A DNA stretch of 64,000 bases, from assembly GCA_965153355.1 (NCBI GenBank), contig OZ231126.1:6262001-6326000 (forward strand). Reading direction: 5' to 3'. Below, one piece after another: positions 36,806 to 46,248 of this stretch (position 1 is the stretch's first letter; every line of letters begins with the position of its first letter). The translations under genes and the position numbers were made by a program. The notes under the pieces were generated by a model. It saw nothing but the letters and a program-made list of their open reading frames with translations, was not told where the DNA came from and made no database searches. This stretch comes from Flaccisagitta enflata. Taxonomy: Eukaryota > Chaetognatha > Sagittoidea > Aphragmophora.

Positions 36806-37401
36806 TTTTAGTTGCGGACACGCAATTCTATAAGAAGCATTGTCGGTCCGTCGGTCCGTCGGTCCATCCAGTTACATGGTGATCGAGTCAAAAAGTGGAA
36901 AAACGGGCGTTTCAGATACAGAAGCAATGAAAATACAATAAGAGGAGCAGCCAAAATCTCTAGCAACCCCCCCTGCAGCTTAAATGATTAATATTAAATT
37001 AGCTTTTAAGGTAGCAGCTTATAACTTGTCCTAATAGAATTCCCGCCATCAAGGCAATTTTTTCATTTCAACTTAGTTTTCAAGAAACGGCCTATTAAAG
37101 GGTCAAAATCGACCGTTTTTGCAAGTGTTGAAGTTTGCCCAATTTTGGCTATTATCTCAGTTACTATGAAGAAATTGAAAAATTGCCTTGATGGCGGGAA
37201 TTGAATTGAAATATACTAGCATCTACCATTTCACTCACCCCTATTATATTCACAGTAAAAGCTGCAGGGGGGGTTGCTAGAGATTTTGCGACTCCTCGCA
37301 TTGTATTTTCATTGCAACTGTATTTTTTGTGAATGTTTGATTGTAGGGGTGGGGTTGAAGTGTGGAGGGTGTTTGGACGCCCCTGCCCACACGTCCGCAA
37401 C
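36806..37401 (-). mobile_element. Family A repeat interrupted by a MITE
   Basis: TTTTTAGTTGCGGACACGCA with a GGTCCGTCGGTCCGTC run at the left, and CCTGCCCACACGTCCGCAAC at the right. The two halves are split by the element at 36919-37320. The usual GGCCTTGTT end is missing. Confidence 0.6.
36919..37320. mobile_element. 402 bp TA-flanked MITE, second family
   Basis: Left end CAGAAGCAATGAAAATACAA; right end, reversed, CAGTTGCAATGAAAATACAA. Both are followed by shared GAG(G/T)AG(C/T) and AAAATCTCTAGCAACCCCCC. TA flanks both sides. It is related to 18760-19160. Confidence 0.85.
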
Positions 37402-37641
37402 GATTTTGTGACCTCGCGTCACTTATTCATCACATCGGACGATTTTCTTGTTAGTGATCAAGACGGAACGAGTAACATAGAGCGTAAACAGGGCGTGAGA
37501 ATCCCATAACACTTAAATGATAACGTAACAGAGAATTAACAACGAAAATGGTCATCTTCCAATCGATGGATCAAAATGAGGCAAGTAAAAAAAGATGGGA
37601 AGGACATCCGATGAAGGGAAAAGAAGCGGAAGACCGATGTG

Positions 37642-37700
37642 ATGAGTGAGTGAGTGAGTGAGTGAGTGAGTGAGAGAGAGAGAGAGAGAAAGAGTGAGAG

Positions 37701-37767
<67 letters not shown>

Positions 37768-37815
37768 AGGAAAGAAAGAAAAAAGAAAGAGAGAAAAAAA
37801 GAAAGAGAGAAAGAG

Positions 37816-37858
<43 letters not shown>

Positions 37859-37891
37859 AAAAAAGAAAGAAAGAAAGAAAGAGACAGGGAG

Positions 37892-37923
<32 letters not shown>

Positions 37924-37990
37924 GTGAGAGAAAGAAAGAGACAGGGAGAAGAAAGAAACAAAGAAAGAAAGATAGAGTGAGAGAAAGAAA
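37642..37990. repeat. GAGT and GAAA microsatellite
   Basis: A GAGT run, then a long GAAA array. The Lys/Glu-Arg and Phe/Ser-Leu frames are repeat artefacts. Confidence 0.95.
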
Positions 37991-38403
37991 GAGAATGAGA
38001 GAGGGATGATTATCTATGGACTTCAATGATGATCACGGAATCAAATTCTGGATTGAGTTTCACATAGGCTAAGTAAGGAGGGTCATCGGCTTTCCATCCC
38101 TATGTTCACGCTGTAAAGCCTAAAGGCGGAGGAAAAGCATAGAAATGGGGGAATGGAGTCCTTGCACTTGGACGCCATATTCAGTATATTTAGTAGACGA
38201 CGAACTGAGAATTTCGCCTCCTCGTCGATCGATAATGAGACGAGGAGTACGCGCATCAACGCGGATGTGACGGTGGAAGAGATCGACAGAGACGCGCTTG
38301 GAAGAAAGAGAGAGAGAGAGAGAGAGGATCCGGGGATCTACGAAAAAATTTCTGCGAAGCGAAAAAGCATCGCAACGCCCTATTCAGCCTCACAACATCG
38401 TCG

Positions 38404-41400
38404 TCAGGCGACTCTCTGAAGATTGGCGAGAGTGGCTTCGTAGAAGTCGACGACAGAGTTGGGAAGCGGCTGCCAGGAGGATGAACTGGACTCAAGAACT
38501 CGCAGCAGCAAACATCTCGTCAACGACTCGGTCTTGCCATCCAGGATCTTCTGACGAACGCTTTCGATCAACGCCTGATCAAGATGGGGGCGGAGGAAAG
38601 AGATGGACGAATGTTGTGATGGGCTTAAGAGGATGAAAAGTGGCCAATGAAGGCCAGATTCCTCACTCGTCTACTTGAGCATAATGGACTTATGAACTGT
38701 CTTGCCCTTCCGTCTGGCGATGATGCATGCTCATAGCAAGAGACAAGAGAGTGGAAATATACTCCTTAAACGAACCTGCTCTTTGTCTTGGGCTTTTTCC
38801 CTCAAAATGGGTCCGACCAACGTGAGATTTTGAGCAAGGACGAGACTCGCGTCGTTCGTCAGCGAAAAATCCTAATCAATTAACACAAATTTGATTCAAA
38901 ATCAGTTCTCCCTCATGTGTCGTATGTACGATCGGTCATCAATCTGATGTACATGATATTGATATATGCACAAGAGAACATAATTCATCCCCCAGAACTA
39001 TGGAACTATGGGTTCTGATTTCCAAACGAGCAAAAAGCCATGATGAACACAGCATCGTAATTAAGGAATTTGCAACTGGTTGAGTGGTTGGAAGACACTT
39101 GCGGATATGACTGGCAGTATCCTGGGGATATATGACAACGGAAGGTGCTAACGGCAGAGGCATTTACCTGCAGCATCATGGAGAGATATTCGACAACGGG
39201 AGTTGCTAACGGCAAAAGTGGCATTCCAGATCGATCCCGCATTTCCGCAAAAACTCCGCATAACAAAGTCACGCACGATAAAAAGTCGGACTCGGACTTT
39301 TCGAAGATCGTCGCTCTGCGTTGGGGGGGGGGGGGAGAAGGGGGGGAGAGAGGAGAGGAAGAGAAGAAAAGATATTGATTGCACACCCTAGATGGCGAGT
39401 TTTACAGTCGCAGTATTCAAGGGTCAGCGGTATCCGATGCCCCTAAGTCGGTGCATGTTAAGATGACATGATAAGAGGGGGCACATTTGTTTCAGGAGTT
39501 ATATAACCTCTCACGGACACCGGATGGGACAAAGATCAAGATTGACTAGGCCAAGTAGGCCAACGATGCGTCCTCTTTGAATGAACGTTTTTTATGAATA
39601 AATGTCTTTTTTGAGGATGAATGTCATTTGTGAATGAATGAATGATTGAATGAACGAATTACTTGATGTATGCTTCTTTTACTGAGGTACAACCACTTTT
39701 CTGTTGAAAAAATGCTTACTTTGATGTTTTTAATGAATGCGTTACCGACCAACCGACCGACTGACCAACGGACACAGCCTATTATAGAGATGCATGGACG
39801 CATCTAAAAACGGTGAACAGAACATAGTACACAAATGACACAATCAATGAGTTTCCGACATGAGTAGCCTGTCGGACAGCCTAATCAAGACTGAACCATC
39901 CCACAGTTGATTAACATCCATCATGACCCTGACCTACTCTTAAAATCCGATTAAAGGCCTCTTAGGAGGAATCCTCTGAATTCTAGTCCTCCTTGATTGT
40001 GATGAGTGAGACTGACCTGTTCTTAAAATCCGATTAAAGACCTCTGAGGAAAAACCCTCTAATTTTGCTCAACCTTGGTTGTCACAAGTGAGACTGACCT
40101 GTTTTTAAAATCCGATTAGAAGGCCTCTAAGGAGGAACCCTCTGAATTCCGCTCCTCCTTGGTCGAGATGAGTAAAACTGACCTGTTCTTAAAATCTGAT
40201 TGAAAGTTTCTACGAGGAACCCTCTAAATTCCGCTCCTCCTTGGTCATGATGAGTAAGACTGACCTGTTTTTAAAATCTGATTAAAGGCCTCTGAGGAGG
40301 AATCCCCTGAATTCCGCTCCTCCTCACTTGTGATGAGTGAGACTGACCTGTTCTTAAAATCCGATTGGAGGCCTCTTAGAAGGAATCCTCTGAATTCCGC
40401 TCCTCCTTGATCGTGATGAGTGAGACATTGACAGGTTTGAGCGGCTACTTGGGAAAAGGCCCGATCCTCGATACAAATCGCGTGAATCGAACGCGCCACG
40501 TCCTCGGCGCCTGAGGATGACAGAGGGGAGGAGAAAAATGGCATGGACGGTACTGATGACAGAAGAGGAGAACAGCGAATACGGATGAAGAGGAGGGGAG
40601 CAAGGACATGGATGATCACAATGACGAAGAGAAGAAGAACGATGAATATGGATGATAACAATGACAAAGGGGAGGATAAAAGCGACATGGATGATAGCGA
40701 TCAAGAGGAGGAGAACAATAACATGGATGATGACAATGACAGAAGGGGGAGAAGAACAATGACATGGAGAACAACAATGACATGGATAATAACAATGACG
40801 AAGAGGAGGAGGACAATGACAAGGATGATAATGGCAGAACGGGAGATCAATGACGCAGTAGAAGGGGAAATACGACATGCGTGATGAGAAAATGAAGAAA
40901 ATTAACACTACAGCATGCAGCAGGAGGAATGCCGTTACAGCATGCAGCAGGAGGAATGCCGTTAAAGAGGGAAAGGAAGGAGTTTCAAAGCCCGCAGATA
41001 TTTGTCATAATTACCATCAGGGAAATAAGGTTTCAGTTTGTCAAAAAGATCTCCTGGGCTAGATTTGTTTTTCGCCGCATTCCTGACCACCACTTCCGGA
41101 GGCGTGGTTGGACGCTGCTGTTGTTGTGGAAGCGGTGGTTGCTGTTGTTGTGGAAGCGGTGGTTGCTGTTGTTGTTGAAACGGCGGTGGTGACTGTTGAT
41201 GGGAAGGTGGGGGCGTCGGCGGTGGAGGACTGACGAATCCTCCGGCATTTGGAGGGGGCGTAGGAGTGGAAGGAGGCGGAGGGGTGGAAAAGGAAGTCGG
41301 CGGAGGCGGCGTGGAAAAAGGCCCCAGAGAAGATTGTTGTTGCTGTTGATGCTGCTGCTGTTGCCGCGATGAAAGTTGCGGCGATAATGGTTCCGTCGGC

Positions 41401-42426
41401 GACTGGGACGCCAAACGAGGATAGGCACCTGGGGCATCTTCGAATTGACTCTCTGTACATTTTAGACAACGAAAGGGCGGGGGGTGCAATGAACGAATAA
41501 GTGATGCTTCCTCGTAAGGTCAAATGGCATGGCCACGCCCAAAAAATTCGAGTTTCAGGTTTTTACCAAATTTTCATGATCAACAGTCCATAATAGAGAC
41601 AACTTATTTTCAGATCGACAGAGACGAATACACCGCAAGGCGATTTCTGTGGTATTTCCCTCAGCGCTTAGCCCTTTCCTTACAGTAGGGTTTGTGGAAT
41701 GACAGGCTAAATTGGAGGAAGGTATTTAAGTGTCTTAATTTCATTTAACAAACTTGATATTTGAAATATAAGTTGTTCACTCGATGCTTTTGTCCCTGAG
41801 TTTTTTTGTTGCTATGGAAACTAAAATTATTTTTTTAAACATTTATAACTACTAAAATATCAATATTTTGGGAAATATTGTCAGGGAACATTGCTCAAAA
41901 TTAGATTTGCTACAACTTTCCCGCAATATGTTCTGTAAGAATATTGCTCGTTTGGCGGTTGCTAGGGGGTATCACACCTAGCAACCGCTAAATGATGCTT
42001 CCTAGCAACGGCTAAACGAGCAATATTCTTACAGGACATACTGTGGGAAAGTTGTAGCAAATTTAATTCTGAGCAATGTTCCCTGATAATATTTGTCAAA
42101 ATATTGATATTCTAGTTGTTATAAATGTTCAAAAAAATAATTTTGGTTTCCATAGCAACCAGAAAACTCAGGGACAAAAACATCAAGTGAACAACTTATA
42201 TTTCAAATATCGAGTTTGTCAAATGAAATTAAGACACTTAAATACCTTCCTCCAGTTTAGGCTGTTATTCCACGAACCCTTCTGTACCTCTTGTCTGATT
42301 GTCGATGAGGGCGGTTAACGCTGGCGGCGGTAGATTGTCGAGAGACTGTTGCAGAGAGAGATAACTGAGAGAACCGCGTCCTCTTCCTCGCCCACGAGCC
42401 GGGGCAGCACTCACCAACGCCTCCAT
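38404..42426 (-). CDS. MIF4G-domain protein, CTIF/MIF4GD-like
   Basis: Six exons join in phase: 42288-42426, 41015-41452, 40348-40510, 39168-39315, 38776-38871 and 38404-38574, giving 384 residues. The N-terminal half is Gly/Arg-, then Pro/Gln-rich. The C-terminal half fits the helical MIF4G repeat of CTIF: IEDRAFSQVAAQTCQCL and FRGFLLRGLQSDFKN (CTIF: KFRSLLLNMLQKDF), FLSCVTLLCGVFAEMRDRSG (CTIF: GFITFLCEVFGTMRSSTG), and RCLLLRVLESSSSSWQPL (CTIF: RSLLLEVIELHANSWNPL). CTIF takes part in cap-binding-complex-dependent translation; MIF4GD/SLIP1 acts on histone mRNA. Which of the two is orthologous is unclear: motifs fit CTIF better, while the length lies between the two. The first intron's 5' splice site is shared with a transposon end. 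Exons 3 and 4 have repeated 3' edges in the following introns. Confidence 0.88.
39050..39168 (-). repeat. Extra copy of exon 4 3' edge (MIF4G gene)
   Basis: The exon 4 end (CCGTTAGCAACTCCCGTTGT and on to the CTGCAG/GTAAAT donor) is followed in the intron by a diverged copy at about 39105-39160 (CCGTTAGCACCTTCCGTTGT). A weaker third remnant may lie at 39055-39118. Confidence 0.7.
39545..39810 (+). mobile_element. Hairpin-ended short repeat, family A, variant
   Basis: Starts CTAGGCCAAGTAGGCCAACG, has GACCAACCGACCGACTGACC, and ends ATGGACGCATCTAAAAA. It lies in MIF4G gene intron 3. Confidence 0.6.
39920..40350 (-). repeat. 82 bp array of exon 3 end plus splice donor (MIF4G gene)
   Basis: The last part of exon 3 with its donor (AACAG/GTCAGT) is repeated downstream in the intron. 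Exon-end equivalents are at 40348 (original), 40265, 40183, 40099, 40017 and 39934. Units keep GGAGGAGCGGAATTCAGAGG and the GTCAGT donor (GTCAGG in the last). Read-through from exon 3 meets a stop at 40245. Confidence 0.88.
40525..40870. repeat. Minisatellite upstream of MIF4G exon 3
   Basis: About nine imperfect 30-40 bp units containing ACATGGATGATAACAATGAC, right next to the exon 3 acceptor. Confidence 0.85.
41683..42284. mobile_element. 602 bp foldback MITE abutting a 5' splice site
   Basis: Left end CAGTAGGGTTTGTGGAATGA; right end, reversed, CAGAAGGGTTCGTGGAATAA. The inverted repeats extend for about 250 bp, so the transcript would fold into a near-complete hairpin around the AGCAACCGCTAAATGATGC centre. 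TA lies on both sides (41681-41682, 42285-42286). It occupies most of MIF4G gene intron 1; its TA and first bases form positions +2 to +6 of the donor. Confidence 0.85.
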
Positions 42427-42879
42427 TTGTTAAAAGCTGGTTGGTTAATCGAAACGACGCTGAAACAACTCGGTAATCAAGTTCAATGAACCGTCGACCG
42501 TCGATTGTATCTCGGATGTCGAGTAGTCCCGTTATCACGAAAAATTAGGGAATCTATATATATATTGCCTATGTATCACAGAGATAAACTACAATAAATG
42601 GATGGCCAACGGGATGGGCGCGAGAGGAAGTGCGAGGAGGGACAAGCTTACTCGGCCTGCGCGATGGGAGGTGGCATTGACGCCGAGCCGAGCTCTTTAT
42701 CTGAGTGGCTGTCGATAGATACCACGATAGTCGATAGTTAGGCTTCATTCAATACACTTAAGAAAAACAGGTCTGGAAAGAAATGGAAAAATCAAAGTAT
42801 GGTGACAAACCAGTTATGGTAAATACATGGGGTCAAATAAGAAGACATTTAACGGTGGTTGTATCACAGCTTTAAAAAG

Positions 42880-43080
42880 ATGTTAAGTTGCCTGTAAAAT
42901 TGGGATCAAATTGATCATTGTCATTGTTCAAAATCAAAAGTTGCCTGTGAAGTTCAGATCGAAATGATCATTGTCATTGTTCAAAAATCACAAGTTGCTC
43001 GTGAAGTTGGGATCGAAATGATCATTGTCATTGTTTAAAAATCACAAGTTGCTCGTGAAGTTGGGATCGAAATGATCCAA
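42880..43080 (-). repeat. Tandem copies of the end of a terminal exon
   Basis: The segment encoding DHFDPNFTSNL-stop (43042-43080) is followed by about three imperfect copies of a 56-60 bp unit with TTGAACAATGACAATGATCA. Confidence 0.8.
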
Positions 43081-45164
43081 ATAAACGATGACGTCAGAAT
43101 CGGAATTGAGTAAAAACGAAGAATCGATGAGAAACGTCGACGTTGAGTCGTCGTCGAAAAGCCGGCAGTCGTCGGCAACTAACGCAATTCCTTCTGTGGT
43201 AAGTGAAACGCCATCTGTAGGTAGTGTAGCTACATCTGTGGTCAGTGTAGCTTCATCTGTAACGACCGAAGAAACGTCCGTGTCTGCGATGAGAGCGATC
43301 CCGTCGGTGGCTAACAAGGAGCCATCTGTGGGGAGCGAAGACACATCCGTGGCGAGCGAGGACCCATCTGTGGCGGGCGAGGACCTATCCGTAGTGAGCG
43401 AGGAATTGTTCGTGACGAGCGGTGAATGAAAACATTCAGTAACTAGAGATGGCCCATCTGATAACTTATCGTTTATGAGCGATGAACCTTCCTCTACGAC
43501 TACTCGTGAAGTTCCGGTTGTTACGAACGAATGTCCATTATTTCCCACGTGAGATTCCAGAGGTGACCCAAAAGGTAACTCGTCCATATCGCCCTTGCTG
43601 GAGCCCGTTTCAGTGAATTTTGTGTTGTCGTTTTTGACGCCAATATTTCTCGAGACAACGCCATCTGTAGAATAGGGAAGAGAGGCGAATAAATAACACG
43701 AGGAAAATCTTTCAGTTTTTAACTTTAAAACCACGGGGTTATGATGATAAGACTCAATGATGGTCTAAATAAGGAGGGGAACAGGAAGATAAGAACTAAA
43801 TAAGTGGAAAGGGAAAGAGGAGGAAAAGGGGTGCGGAAAGACGTCTTACTTAAAGGTTACAAATCACCAGCTCAAATGGTAGGAACCGGGTACCGTTGGC
43901 GAGCTCAGGACTTGAATGATTCTGACAGTTCTAGACTTAAACTTAAAGACATGTTTTAGGAATGAACTGACAAGAGATCAGCGATTGAGATGAAATAAAA
44001 GGCAGAGGAGGAGGATGAAGAGGAGGGGGATGAATAGGAAATGGGGAAAAAGAAAACAAACTTGGGGTTTATCGCTCCCAGAAGCATCTGTATTTGAAAG
44101 AAAGGGTCGAAAGAATGAAAATAAGCGGATCAAGGATCAGCAAGGAATTCATAAAGCATGAATAATGAAATCGAAAAGGAAACAGAGAAAAGACTAAGGA
44201 CAGAGTGGACAGAATGGGAGGAAGAGATAGGGAGAAAGAGAGGAAAGGCTGGAGACAGAGGGAGTTGAAGGAAGAGATAGGAAGAAAGAGAGCAAAGGCT
44301 AGGGACAAACGGAACGGAAGGATGAGATAGGCAGGAATACAGAAAAGGTTAGGGACAAAGGAAAAGGAAGGAAGAGATAGGAAGAAAGTAAAAGGTTAGG
44401 GACTGAATGAGTGGAAGGAAGAGAGAAAAGGTCGAGGACAATTGACAAAAGGTGATGGAAGGTTAGGAAAGGATAGGCTGAAACAGAGAAAAACACAAGA
44501 AAAGGGAACGGAAGGACGAGATAGGAAGAAACAAAGACAATGGAAGGAAGAGAGATGTGTGGAGCGTGAGAAAACTTGTACGGGTATACCCGAAGCACTA
44601 AGGGTGTATGCTAGCAAGTAGCGACTGAGACTGGAACTGATATTGATAACTATTAAATGCACAACAGTGCAGTAACCCGTATTATTCATTAAATTGTTTC
44701 AGTTGAAATCAATAAACGGTACTAGGAATAGATTCTTATCAGACCAAAACCACACGGCATACGAACGGCACCGGCAGACCAGACCCAGGGGCAAAATCAA
44801 AACATTCTTTTTATCTCTCTCTCGGTCTCTTACTTAATGACGGGCTTCCTGTGGGGGTTCCGACTTTTTGGATACAACTTCGATGTTCTAACATTTTTCG
44901 ACGCGGAGAAATAGCAGCTTCCAAATTCTCTCCAGGTCTTTCCTCTTCTCTCGCTCCTCCTAGTTTTTCACCACCACAACCACCACCATCACCATTCACC
45001 CCAGCGATATCACCGAGTTTTTCAACCACAGTTTCGGCACTTTCCGTCGTATCTGAAGTCGTGGTGTATGAGGCGTTTTTGATTATTGGCTCAGTGTCGT
45101 CTGTAGACTGTTTGGGCGACATGGATGACGACGCATCCAATGGCAAAAACGACGACGAAACCTC
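43042..45164 (-). CDS. Ser/Thr-rich protein, unknown function (5' part missing)
   Basis: I do not recognise it. Two exons join in phase, 44834-45164 (acceptor TTTAG/GAG, donor TTAA/GTAAGAG) and 43042-43664 (acceptor TACAG/AT), together 317 residues. The first is Ser/Thr/Gly-rich with a basic Arg/Lys stretch (SPRRKML). The second has about 13 imperfect 8-residue repeats of the type SSLATDG/VSLTTEG, then an acidic end (DDDSTSTFLIDSSFLL) and LDHFDPNFTSNL. There is no signal peptide or domain in the visible part. The upstream exon must end in phase 0; an open segment at 45426-45857 could belong to it, but I could not join it. It lies 616 bp upstream of the MIF4G gene on the same strand. Confidence 0.6.
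44080..44570. repeat. Minisatellite in the intron of the Ser/Thr-rich gene
   Basis: Imperfect 55-65 bp units containing GGAAGAGATAGGAAGAAAGA and AAAGGTTAGGGACAAAGGAA. Confidence 0.8.
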
Positions 45165-46248
45165 CTAAAGATACAACAATACATGATTTTGTAAGATTTA
45201 TGTATACATAAGTTTGTGCTCTTTTACAGGGCAGAATTTTTGTTAGTCTAAGCCTAACTTTTAGAAGAAATTGATTTATGGATGCTGCACCGTTCAATCA
45301 CATCATTAGATTTTGTCATCCTTCTTTCTTTTTAATCTCACCGATTATTTAAGAATTGGGTATAAAAAGCCAAGTAAATAAGATAATAATTGATAATCGC
45401 TTAAGTGACCGCTTGAGTGACCGAACTAAAAGGGAAACATGAGAGTCATATTTCGATATATCGAAGTATGCCCAGATAAACCAAGTTGCGTTATCTCGTA
45501 ATATGATGGAGATATGGTCATATGGATGAATGCGGAATTGGGACTGACTGTATAAAATGCGGCCATAAAATTCTGAGTCAAGAAAGGAGCTTTCCCGTGA
45601 TATGAGGGAGTTTGCAGGTCCACGGCTTGCAAAGCAGGGTAAATCAAGGCCTAAGGTAAGTTGAGGTGATGAGATTGCGTCGACCTTCGTCGCGTTCTCA
45701 ATCGCTTGAACGAGAGAAGAAGAATTTGCAGCTCTTGAGAGTATAATTCTGCTACGCGGCAGCTTGCGGAATCTGCATCTCTGCGAGAGAGATAGAATAT
45801 GACAGTCGAAACGTTGAGAGAAAGTTCGTAACTAAGCAACAGCTCAAACATCAACAAACAATCTGCTACAAAACTAGTTTAGCGGCACGCGATCGCCCGA
45901 GTGAATTTTTGTGACGCGCACAAACTTAGGAATTTTTGGTAAGCAGCTTGCATTTAGAGTTTGGAGTTTCTAAAAAAATCAGCTAGTGGCATACAAGTAA
46001 CACGGAGGCATAATTGAGATTTTATGCATAGTAGGTTGCGTATAAGTGGAGTTTTTTGCCTAATAATTAAACTGAGAAAGAATGGATAACCATAGGAGTA
46101 GTTTGGCGAATCGCATTTATGCATCTTTATGTCTAGCGGGACTCAATATATCTCACGTTCCGAATTAGCTCGGTTCATCAGGCTGGGTGGTTGGTTTGAC
46201 TTGATCTTGCTTCGTTTCTAATAATAATTTCTATCAGGCTGGAAGAAG
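45165..46248. other. Divergent spacer / missing 5' exon region
   Basis: It lies between a minus-strand gene whose start was not found and a plus-strand gene starting at 46249, so it should hold a 5' exon and promoter(s). Open minus-strand segments at 45426-45647 and 45651-45857 look non-repetitive but unassignable. Confidence 0.4.

Larger units (their letters stand above)
35924..38403. other. Spacer between the MIF4G gene and the RING gene
   Basis: It holds a GTT-rich patch (36195-36260), a family A element with a nested MITE, and a GAAA array. I see no gene; frames here are low complexity. Confidence 0.6.

Noticed and set aside
37536-38026. Phe/Ser-Leu and Lys/Glu frames
   Set aside because: GAAA microsatellite.
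40543-40884. Asp/Met-rich 113-codon plus-strand frame
   Set aside because: Minisatellite in MIF4G intron 2; opposite strand to the real exons.
45426-45857. Open minus-strand frames upstream of the Ser/Thr-rich gene
   Set aside because: Non-repetitive and possibly exonic, but no donor in the needed phase could be supported, so they are not called.
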